33,871 bases of DNA. Origin: Hellea sp. GTDB lineage: Bacteria > Pseudomonadota > Alphaproteobacteria > Caulobacterales > Maricaulaceae. The stretch covers positions 11,493-45,363 of the forward strand of contig JABABK010000026.1 in the NCBI GenBank assembly GCA_014238285.1, read 5' to 3'. Below the pieces are notes generated by a model, which was given only the letters and a program-made list of their open reading frames with translations, was not told the origin of the DNA and searched no databases. The position numbers and the translations under genes were made by a program. Below, piece by piece: positions 26,440 through 33,457 of the stretch (positions within the stretch are counted from its first letter, which is position 1; every line of letters begins with the position of its first letter).

Positions 26440-26928
26440 ATGTTACACGATCTAATTTCAAAGTTTGACAGTAAAATCGATACCGCGTCTGCCCATTGCG
26501 ATATTCCCTGCGGCATCTATGATCCACAGCCAGCACTTTATCACGCTCTATCAACGGTTCGCCAAATGGACATTCTATTGGGCCTCGCCGATAAAGAAAT
26601 GACTGTTTACACGGCCATGCAAGTGGCTCGTAATACAGCTGAAAAAGAAAAACAGGCTGAAAAAGTCAAGGCAGAAATCCGCATCATTTGGGGCGATTTC
26701 ATTAAAGGCGATAAGTTTGACAAATATCCTCAAGCTCACGATCTTTCTCACAAGATTATGATGAAGGCCAGTGCTTGTAAGCAGGATCTACACCGCGAAG
26801 ACGGCGAAGCGCTTGTAGAGCTGGTCAATCAATTTGCTGAAATGTTCTGGGATATGAAAGGCGTCAAGCACAAGCGCGTCACAGCGCCCTACGCACCGGC
26901 TCTCGAAGTGGTCTATCCAGACCTGTAA
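26440..26928 (+). CDS. sodN: Nickel superoxide dismutase precursor
   Basis: Converts superoxide to O2 and H2O2 with a nickel centre. The 162-residue precursor carries an 18-residue leader (MLHDLISKFDSKIDTASA) that must be removed so that His19 becomes the free N-terminus. The nickel hook follows at once: H19-C20-D-I-P23-C24-G25-I-Y27, where the new N-terminal His and the two Cys bind nickel. The rest (RQMDILLGLADKEM to the C-terminus) is the expected four-helix bundle. GGAG lies 8 bases before the ATG. It is sandwiched between the small His-rich gene (11 bases before) and the peptidase gene sodX (3 bases after), a tight operon. No other SOD is in the window. Confidence 0.97.
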   Translation: MLHDLISKFDSKIDTASAHCDIPCGIYDPQPALYHALSTVRQMDILLGLADKEMTVYTAMQVARNTAEKEKQAEKVKAEIRIIWGDFIKGDKFDKYPQAHDLSHKIMMKASACKQDLHREDGEALVELVNQFAEMFWDMKGVKHKRVTAPYAPALEVVYPDL

Positions 26929-26931
26929 TTA

Positions 26932-27249
26932 GTGGTCTATAAAATCATAAAAGTCTCCGGAGACTCTATGTCTCCGGCGTTACTCGATGGCGATTACGTC
27001 ATCACCAAAAAACCCCGTGTCTTTCGACCGGGGTTTATTTATGTCATCAATCATTCTGACTTAGGCCGTATCGTTAAGAGGCTGAAGGCCGAAAAAGACA
27101 ATCGGCTTATCTTTCAAGGTGACAATACTTCATCAACCCCTGAAGCCATTATCGCCCCCGTCGCGCCAGAGCGTGTGATCGGTCAAGCCGTCCTTATTAT
27201 CGGCAAGAACGGCCTTAGAGCACCGAGCGTTAAGTTAGAGGCACTTTGA
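26932..27249 (+). CDS. sodX: NiSOD maturation peptidase, S24/S26 family
   Basis: Peptidase expected to cut the SodN leader in front of His, exposing the nickel ligand. It starts with GTG at 26932, three bases after the sodN stop, and gives 105 residues. The catalytic dyad of the signal-peptidase clan is visible: Ser12 in SGDSMSP and Lys49 in GRIVKRL. The order sodN-sodX is the usual pairing. The last 12 codons (GLRAPSVKLEAL) lie within the left arm of the inverted-repeat element at 27214-27548, so the natural C-terminus may have been replaced by element sequence. Both catalytic residues are well upstream, so the enzyme is probably intact. Confidence 0.92.
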   Translation: MVYKIIKVSGDSMSPALLDGDYVITKKPRVFRPGFIYVINHSDLGRIVKRLKAEKDNRLIFQGDNTSSTPEAIIAPVAPERVIGQAVLIIGKNGLRAPSVKLEAL

Positions 27250-27548
27250 TCGCTTGTCATTTGTTTCTGACGTAGGAGAGGGTTCTGCGTAGCGATGCTG
27301 GCATCGGTAAGCGGGACGGGACGCCCGCCAGGAGCAAATGACCGTGACTCGCCTTGCGAGCGGGGTGGAATTTTTAAAGAAAATTCAATAACGTGTGTGA
27401 GCCGTGGGTTTCGCTTGGGCGATTTTTGCCCGCCGTCGTCGTTGCATCTCTCAACCGATGCTACGGCATCGCTTTTCAAGCTGCGCCTAGACAGATTGCA
27501 AAACTCATCCCATCAAAGCGACTCTAACTTAACGCATGGCGCTCTAAG
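27214..27548. repeat. Inverted-repeat element fused to the 3' ends of sodX and secF
   Basis: A 37-base arm at 27214-27250 is repeated inversely at 27512-27548 with 32 of 37 positions identical; the shared core is GCGTTAAGTTAGAG. The left arm supplies the last codons and stop of sodX; the right arm contains the TAG stop of secF. The 261-base interior is rich in small dyads and has no credible gene, only overlapping frames of about 100 codons on both strands that run through the arms. It has the form of a MITE-like element in a convergent junction. No target duplication was recognised. It does not share sequence with the element at 202-465. Confidence 0.65.
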
Positions 27549-28812
27549 CTTCCGCCGCGGCGAGCGCCGCTTCCGTAGTCGCGCGATTGCGTAGCTTGAA
27601 GAAAAGCAATATCGGCGAAGCGACAAAGATCGAAGAATAAGTACCCACAAAAACACCCCAAATCATGGCGAATGAGAAGCCGCGAAGACCATCACCGCCG
27701 AGAATATAAAGCGCAAACAAAGCTAGGAGCGTTGTCATGGAGGTCATAATCGTCCGGGACAGTGTATCATTGATAGAAATATTGATAAGTTCCGGCATGG
27801 CCATCTTTTTAAACTTACGCATATTTTCTCGAATACGGTCATACACAATAACCGTATCGTTCAAGGAATAGCCGACAATGGTCAGGATAGCGGCGATAAT
27901 AGAGAGGTTAAATTCGATCTGCGTCAAAGAAAACACACCAATTGTCAGCAAGACATCGTGAATCAAAGCGGCAACAGCGCCGACCGCAAACTGCCATTCA
28001 AACCGAAACCAAATATACATCAAGACCATAGTCATGGCGAGGACGATGGCCATAATACCTTTTTTACGAAGTTCACCTGAGACTTTGGAGCCCAAGACAC
28101 CTTGGCCGCGAATTTGGAAATCACCTATTTCATTGGCAAGTGCTAGCTTGGTATAGCCAAGGCCCAATTGCTGGACATTGGCAGAGGCTTCTGATTTCTC
28201 TTCAAAACGGATTTCGACCTGATTGTCCTGTGTACTACGAAATGACGCTGTACTAAGTCCAAGACTGCTGACCGTATAACGAATTTTTTCAACGGCTGTG
28301 AGATTGGAGTTATCTTCGTCCCAAACGACAAATTTATCAGCAAAATTTTCATCACCATGATTGATCAAGAATGTTGTAAATCCTTTATCATTTGTATCTT
28401 CACTGGCGATCACAAAATTGTCACCTTCTAGCGTCGCAAGCGCCTGAATAACATTTTTTGACAACTCTACTTCACGTGCGGGTGTCTCTTCTTGAATTGG
28501 GACTGTAATTCTAACAGAATCATACGTGTCATTTGAGCCCTGAGCCGCTGCAATAGTTTGCAAAGCCACTTGCCCCATACCCAAATCATTTAAAGGACCA
28601 CGAATAACATCAAGCTCTGGTGCTGCGCCTGTATTAATTTCAAGGAGCGTACCCCCCGTAAAATCGATACCATAGTTTAGATTTTTGGTCGTAAACAGGA
28701 ATATGGAGGCGATAATGGCTAGGATCGATAATATAGCCGCGATCTTACGAGCCGAGACAAATGGAACTCTCGGCTGGATTGGGAGCATTTTAACTAATGA
28801 AATATCACGCAT
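27544..28812 (-). CDS. secF: Protein translocase subunit SecF, with enlarged periplasmic domain
   Basis: Inner-membrane partner of SecD; the pair uses the proton gradient to pull exported proteins through SecYEG. It has 422 residues, about 100 more than E. coli SecF. The first membrane segment is near 26-45, followed by NLNYGIDFTGGTLLEI. The periplasmic region before the second segment is extended (about 75-225, including ASEDTNDKGFTTFLINHGDE), then five segments from GIMAIVLAMTMVLMYIWF with VGYSLNDTVIVYDRIRENMR. ATG 28812 has AGGAG about 8 bases upstream, overlapping the secD stop region; the gap to secD is 9 bases. The stop codon TAG falls in the inverted-repeat arm at 27512-27548. Confidence 0.95.
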   Translation of the reverse strand: MRDISLVKMLPIQPRVPFVSARKIAAILSILAIIASIFLFTTKNLNYGIDFTGGTLLEINTGAAPELDVIRGPLNDLGMGQVALQTIAAAQGSNDTYDSVRITVPIQEETPAREVELSKNVIQALATLEGDNFVIASEDTNDKGFTTFLINHGDENFADKFVVWDEDNSNLTAVEKIRYTVSSLGLSTASFRSTQDNQVEIRFEEKSEASANVQQLGLGYTKLALANEIGDFQIRGQGVLGSKVSGELRKKGIMAIVLAMTMVLMYIWFRFEWQFAVGAVAALIHDVLLTIGVFSLTQIEFNLSIIAAILTIVGYSLNDTVIVYDRIRENMRKFKKMAMPELINISINDTLSRTIMTSMTTLLALFALYILGGDGLRGFSFAMIWGVFVGTYSSIFVASPILLFFKLRNRATTEAALAAAEA

Positions 28813-28821
28813 GGGAAGCTC

Positions 28822-30438
28822 CTAAATCGGCAATGTTTTCGGGCGCGAACCCCGAAGCCAGGTCGATGTAATCAGGCGGGCAAAAATAACAGCGGTGAAG
28901 ACTGACATCACAATACCAATGGCAAGGGTGATGGCAAATCCGCGAACCGGGCCAGACCCGACAAAGTAAAGTGTAACTGCTGCGATCAAGGTTGTGATGT
29001 TGGCATCCAAAATCGGCGCGAATGAACGGCGGTAGCCAGTTTCAATGGCGTTCACCGGCGGCCTACCATTATGGGCTTCTTCTCGTATTCGCTCAAAAAT
29101 CAAAACGTTCGCATCAACCGCCATACCAATGGTCAGGATAATACCCGCAATACCCGGTAATGTTAGAGTAGACCCAAGGAATGATAGCGCGCCAGCGATT
29201 AGAATGATATTCGTGGCCAGAGCGGTATTAGCGATGGACCCAAACCGCAGACCATAAGATAGCCACATAAACAGACCAACGCCAATAAGGCCAATTATCG
29301 AGGCAATTTTACCGGCGCGAATAGCATCGGCGCCAAGTTCAGCCCCAACCGTACGTTCTTCTGCGATCACAAGTTTGGCGGGCAATGCACCTGCATTTAG
29401 AAGTAATGACAATTCTCGGGCGCTTTCCATTGTAAAGCTACCTTCAATATATCCTTTACCGCCGGTGATTGGACCGTTCATGCGAGGCGCCGTAATAATG
29501 ACATCGTTGAGAACCACAGCGAATTGCTTACCGACGTTTTCTGATGTCAGTTTTCCGAAAAGACGAGCGCAACGAATGTTGAATTCGAAATTGATGATTG
29601 GATCATTGCGTTCCGGGTGAATACCTTCTTTAGAAGACTTCAAACATTCACCTGTAATACGCGTGCGTTCTTCGACGATAAGTCCGCCGCCATCTTCTTG
29701 AGGAAAATAAGTCGCGCCGCTTGGGTATTGTCCCTTAGTCGCTGCAAGCTGCATAGCCGCTTGGGAAAAACTTTCAGGGCGAACGAGATGAAAACTTAGG
29801 TTAGCGGTGTCGTTAATGCGTTTTTTGATATCATCGACGTTCTTGGCGCCAGGAACTTGGAGAAGGATTCGATCAGACCCTTCTTTGGCGAGGGTCATTT
29901 CAGTTGTACCCTGCGGGTCAATTCTGCGCCGTAGCACCTCAATTGACTGAGCAATTGTTCTATCTTTAATCGCCTCAATGTTGTCATCTGTGATATTAAG
30001 AGTGAAATCTTTATCGCCGGATTGCTTAACCAATACCGTTTTTTTAGATCCTAATTGTGTCCCATCAATAGGAACTTCCAAAGTTTTCAAGGCATCTAAC
30101 GCTTTTTCAGCATCGTCAACCGAGCGAATACGCGCGATAACGGTATCATCATCCTGCCTCACATATTCAAATTTCACCTGTGCGTCGCGTAAAACCTGCT
30201 GAGCACTACCCTTTTGGTTACGCGCTTCATTTTCCAGAACACTTGCCACGTCGACTTCGAGCAACATGTGAGCGCCGCCTTGTAGATCGAGACCCAAATT
30301 GATTGTGTCTTGCATGAATCCAGGGAGTTTATCTCTAACGTCAGGCTTGAGCGCATTTGGCAATGCAAACAGCACACCCAGCATGACAGTGCCCAGTATC
30401 GCTGTAGTCTTCCACTTAGAAAAATGTAACAGGCTCAT
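28822..30438 (-). CDS. secD: Protein translocase subunit SecD
   Basis: 538 residues. The first membrane segment is near 13-30 (ILGTVMLGVLFALPNAL), followed by the family motif INLGLDLQGGAHMLLEVD. The large periplasmic domain contains EVLRRRIDPQGTTEMTL and ILLQVPGAKN. Six membrane segments close the protein, with GIAGIILTIGMAVDANVLIF and ERIREE as the conserved proton-path region. It works with SecF in the late stage of export. It follows yajC by 44 bases and precedes secF by 9 bases, giving the usual yajC-secD-secF order. Confidence 0.97.
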   Translation of the reverse strand: MSLLHFSKWKTTAILGTVMLGVLFALPNALKPDVRDKLPGFMQDTINLGLDLQGGAHMLLEVDVASVLENEARNQKGSAQQVLRDAQVKFEYVRQDDDTVIARIRSVDDAEKALDALKTLEVPIDGTQLGSKKTVLVKQSGDKDFTLNITDDNIEAIKDRTIAQSIEVLRRRIDPQGTTEMTLAKEGSDRILLQVPGAKNVDDIKKRINDTANLSFHLVRPESFSQAAMQLAATKGQYPSGATYFPQEDGGGLIVEERTRITGECLKSSKEGIHPERNDPIINFEFNIRCARLFGKLTSENVGKQFAVVLNDVIITAPRMNGPITGGKGYIEGSFTMESARELSLLLNAGALPAKLVIAEERTVGAELGADAIRAGKIASIIGLIGVGLFMWLSYGLRFGSIANTALATNIILIAGALSFLGSTLTLPGIAGIILTIGMAVDANVLIFERIREEAHNGRPPVNAIETGYRRSFAPILDANITTLIAAVTLYFVGSGPVRGFAITLAIGIVMSVFTAVIFARLITSTWLRGSRPKTLPI

Positions 30439-30482
30439 AATTTATCCATTTAATTCAAAGACTTGTAATAAAGGCCTAAGAC

Positions 30483-30815
30483 TTACTTCTTTTTAGCGCG
30501 ATCATTTGCAGGTTCAGTTCGGTTAAGAACATCAGCGATCATCATACGCTTGACCCGAACTTTTACCTTATCGGCAATTTCGATAGTTAGCTCATCATCC
30601 GTGGCTTTGGTAACTTTGCCAATAATGCCACCATTGGTGACAACTTGGTCACCGCGCTGAATTTCAGAGAGCATTCCTTGATGTTTTTTATGTCTTTGGC
30701 TTTGAGGCCTGATCAGAAGAAAATAGAACAGAACAAAAATTAAAATCATAGGCACGATACTACCTATGGCACTCGGGCTGGCCGCTGGACTAGCTTGCAA
30801 AATCAGGTTTATCAT
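30483..30815 (-). CDS. yajC: Preprotein translocase accessory subunit YajC
   Basis: 110 residues with one membrane segment (IGSIVPMILIFVLFYFLLI) followed directly by RPQSQRHKKHQGML, the family signature. The cytosolic part has GDQVVTNGGIIGKVTKATDD. It ends in a Lys-rich tail. Its ATG is preceded by GCGGGGAACT, a good ribosome site. It heads the yajC-secD-secF group; YajC associates with SecDF and the SecYEG channel. Confidence 0.97.
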   Translation of the reverse strand: MINLILQASPAASPSAIGSIVPMILIFVLFYFLLIRPQSQRHKKHQGMLSEIQRGDQVVTNGGIIGKVTKATDDELTIEIADKVKVRVKRMMIADVLNRTEPANDRAKKK

Positions 30816-30836
30816 AGTTCCCCGCTAAATTGAAAT

Positions 30837-30889
30837 GACGCCCGACTCATATTCGCCAAGCTTAGTGTTGGCGACTATATAGGGGCGTC
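30837..30889. promoter_or_regulatory. Nested inverted repeats upstream of yajC
   Basis: Two perfect 7-base stems are nested: GACGCCC (30837-30843) with GGGCGTC (30883-30889), and TCGCCAA (30853-30859) with TTGGCGA (30868-30874). The structure fills the gap between the LysM gene and yajC. It may end the LysM transcript or form a leader structure for yajC. A TTGACG on the minus strand overlaps its edge (30891-30886) and could be a -35 box, without a convincing -10. Confidence 0.4.
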
Positions 30890-30921
30890 AAAATTTTATG
30901 CAACGGCGAGGCCGAATTTTC

Positions 30922-31737
30922 TTATTGTAAGCAATGACCTGTTGGTAACGTTAAGCGCAGCCCAGGATTGATCGTTTCAGACGACACGATTCCATTTGAA
31001 GCCGTAATGTCACTCACACTGACGCAAGCGCGTCTTGCGATGCTATAAAGCGTATCACCTGGTAGAACCGCGTAAATACCGCGATTTGGAACCGGCTCTA
31101 CATTGCGGACCAAGGTTGTTGAAGCGCCGCGCGTGATATTTTCTGTCACGGAACGACGCGCAACAGGTACATTTATGATTTGACCAATGCTAATGGCGTT
31201 TCCGCTTATGTTATTTGACGCGCGTAAATCAGAGAGGCTGACCTTATAGCGCTTTGAAATATTATAAAGCGTATCGCCCTTTTCAACCGTGTGGCGTCCG
31301 ATGACGACTGGAGCTGTGGTCGTCGCTGTTTGAGTAACCGGTGCTGCGATAGGCGTATCGAATAATTCAATTTGATATCCTGAAGCTGACGTAGGGGAAG
31401 TTGTTCCAGTAGCTGCACTGGGACGACCATCATATACGTATTCTGTCGCTGTGCCATATGTGGTAACGGGCGCGGTATAAGTTGAGTAAGCCGTAGACGT
31501 CATCGGAGAATATGTTTGGCCGCCTTGAAAGGCCTTGACCTTTTCAGCCTCTTCTAGAAGTTTTGCGTATTCTTCGGGGCTAACATCGCCTGGTTTGATA
31601 AACTGAGCTCGTACAACATTATCGAGCTCATGCGCCTGCGGCACTGGCTGAACCGTTGTTACGTAGTTTTGCGCGTTCGCTGTTACAGAGAAGGCGATCA
31701 AAGCCACGCCAACGCATAAAATTTTAGTTCCTGACAT
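30922..31737 (-). CDS. Exported LysM-repeat peptidoglycan-binding protein
   Basis: 271 residues with a signal peptide ending at VTANA (about 22). The mature N-terminal part is helical, then Thr/Ser/Tyr-rich and probably disordered. Two LysM domains bind peptidoglycan: one from HTVEKGDTLYNISKRYKVSL to INVP (about 148-192) and one from YAVLPGDTLYSIARRACVSV to the C-terminus (about 222-267). No peptidase domain follows. In alphaproteobacteria a LysM/M23 NlpD-type protein is often encoded just upstream of yajC; this gene may be a shortened counterpart, but that is inference. GGAG lies about 7 bases before the ATG. Confidence 0.88.
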   Translation of the reverse strand: MSGTKILCVGVALIAFSVTANAQNYVTTVQPVPQAHELDNVVRAQFIKPGDVSPEEYAKLLEEAEKVKAFQGGQTYSPMTSTAYSTYTAPVTTYGTATEYVYDGRPSAATGTTSPTSASGYQIELFDTPIAAPVTQTATTTAPVVIGRHTVEKGDTLYNISKRYKVSLSDLRASNNISGNAISIGQIINVPVARRSVTENITRGASTTLVRNVEPVPNRGIYAVLPGDTLYSIARRACVSVSDITASNGIVSSETINPGLRLTLPTGHCLQ

Positions 31738-31921
31738 ATGAATTCTCCATAGGACATCAAAATACTTCGCGTTTATCTTGTCAGCCTATAGTTAACGCTT
31801 CCTAAAATTTAGAATATTTTTACCACGTTCATGATCCGTGCAAAATCAACAATCTTATACCCATTTCTATCCACATTGAGGATACAATGATAAACTTAGT
31901 TAAGTTAGCTGAGCTAGCCAC

Positions 31922-31955
31922 CTTCCCTTTGACAGCCGAGTCTTGCTAAGGGAAG
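31922..31955 (+). promoter_or_regulatory. Hairpin covering the dnaB ribosome-binding site
   Basis: CTTCCCTT (31922-31929) is perfectly complementary to AAGGGAAG (31948-31955), which includes the Shine-Dalgarno sequence ending 2 bases before the dnaB ATG at 31958. If the transcript starts upstream of 31922, the folded mRNA would hide the ribosome site. The rest of the 220-base gap to the LysM gene shows no clear promoter. Confidence 0.4.
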
Positions 31956-31957
31956 CC

Positions 31958-33451
31958 ATGGTTTCTTACGCTGATTCATCTGAGTTCAATCCTTCAAACG
32001 ATTTGGACACAACGCCCCATAGTATTCAGGCGGAGCAGGCCCTTTTGGGTGCCCTACTCTATGACAATGAAGTCTATCACCGCATTAGCTCAATCGTCGA
32101 TGAGAAACACTTCTACAACCCTGTTCACCAGCGTATTTTCGAAACAGCGGCCCGTTTAATCGATAGCGGCAAGCTGGCCGATGCAATCGTTCTCAAAAAC
32201 CGGTTTTCCAAAGACGAAACTCTCGTTGATATTGGCGGCGAACAATATTTGGCCGAGCTTTTACTCGCAGCTCCATCCGGCGCGACTGCCGTAGAATATT
32301 CAAAAATGATTTTTGATCTGTCCATGCGCAGAGAATTGATCCGGCTTGGCGGCGACATTGAAAAAGCTGCAGCTGATCCTGAAAACGAATCTGACGCGCG
32401 TGAACAAATTTCAGATGCCGAGAGTTCCTTGTATAGCCTAGCCGAAGTCGGGTCCGTGCAAACCGGTTTCCAGACCTTCAAGGCTTCGATGATCAAATCC
32501 ATCGACATGGCATCGGCAGCCTATGCTAGAGACGGAAACCTATCAGGTATCTCATCTGGCCTAATTGACATGGATAGACAGCTTGGCGGCCTTCACCGGT
32601 CTGATTTGATAATCTTGGCGGGGCGCCCGTCTATGGGTAAAACCTCGCTTGCAACCAATATAGCGTTTCATATCGCCAAAAAATTCCGCGAAGAGAAGAC
32701 GGAAACAGGCGTCTCAAAGGCCGCCGATGGCGGCCGCGTCGGGTTTTTCAGCCTTGAAATGTCCTCCGAACAGCTCGCCACCCGTGTCCTAGCCGAACAA
32801 TCTGGCGTGCCGTCTCATAAAATCCGCCGCGGCGACATTAATGCCACAGAGTATGAACATATCCGCGACAGCGCTGATGACATTAGTAACATCCCGCTTC
32901 ACATTGATGATACAGGCGGTCTTTCCATTGGCCAATTATCCGCCAGAGCCAGACGGCTTAAACGTATGTCCGGCCTAGACCTGATTGTTGTGGACTATCT
33001 CCAGCTTCTAACCGGCGGCAAAGCACTCAAGTCTTCTGATGGCCGCGTTCAGGAAGTTAGCGCCATTACCCAGGGCCTAAAAGCCATCGCCAAAGAACTT
33101 GATATACCCGTCCTGGCTTTGGCGCAGCTATCCCGGCAAGTTGAACAACGAGATGATAAACGCCCGCAGCTCTCTGATCTTCGGGAATCAGGCTCTATCG
33201 AACAAGATGCGGATGTCGTGATGTTCGTGTTCCGTGAAGAATATTACCTATCTCGAGCTGAGCCAAGTGAAGGCACGGATGAACATATGCGTTGGCAAGA
33301 AGATATGGAACGTCTACACGGGAAAGCCGAAGTTATTGTCGGCAAACAAAGACACGGCCCGATTGGCACGATCAAATTATCATTTAACGCCAATATTACG
33401 AAATTTGGCAATTTACTGGAAGATGATCGTTACGACGATCAAGCTCACTAA
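31958..33451 (+). CDS. dnaB: Replicative DNA helicase DnaB
   Basis: Hexameric helicase that unwinds DNA at the replication fork. I use ATG 31958, with AAGGGA just upstream, rather than a TTG at 31943; this gives 497 residues. The N-terminal domain has PHSIQAEQALLGALLYDNE and HFYNPVHQRIFETAARL. The ATPase core has Walker A GRPSMGKTSLA, FFSLEMSSEQLATRVL, the Walker B region LDLIVVDYLQLL, and LSDLRESGSIEQDADVVMF. No intein or split was seen. It is followed after 6 bases by alr, a common order in alphaproteobacteria. Confidence 0.97.
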   Translation: MVSYADSSEFNPSNDLDTTPHSIQAEQALLGALLYDNEVYHRISSIVDEKHFYNPVHQRIFETAARLIDSGKLADAIVLKNRFSKDETLVDIGGEQYLAELLLAAPSGATAVEYSKMIFDLSMRRELIRLGGDIEKAAADPENESDAREQISDAESSLYSLAEVGSVQTGFQTFKASMIKSIDMASAAYARDGNLSGISSGLIDMDRQLGGLHRSDLIILAGRPSMGKTSLATNIAFHIAKKFREEKTETGVSKAADGGRVGFFSLEMSSEQLATRVLAEQSGVPSHKIRRGDINATEYEHIRDSADDISNIPLHIDDTGGLSIGQLSARARRLKRMSGLDLIVVDYLQLLTGGKALKSSDGRVQEVSAITQGLKAIAKELDIPVLALAQLSRQVEQRDDKRPQLSDLRESGSIEQDADVVMFVFREEYYLSRAEPSEGTDEHMRWQEDMERLHGKAEVIVGKQRHGPIGTIKLSFNANITKFGNLLEDDRYDDQAH

Positions 33452-33457
33452 TTTACC

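Noticed and set aside
27183-27594. Overlapping frames of about 100 codons on both strands in the sodX/secF junction
   Set aside because: Both run through the arms of the inverted-repeat element and into the neighbouring genes, and neither has a credible ribosome site or protein-like composition.
26399-31918. GTTAAGTTAG found in the small His-rich gene (26399), in both arms of the 27214-27548 element, and near 31909
   Set aside because: Ten bases only. Outside the element it is not part of an inverted pair, and in the small gene it is explained by Val-Lys-Leu codons, so I treat the extra hits as chance.
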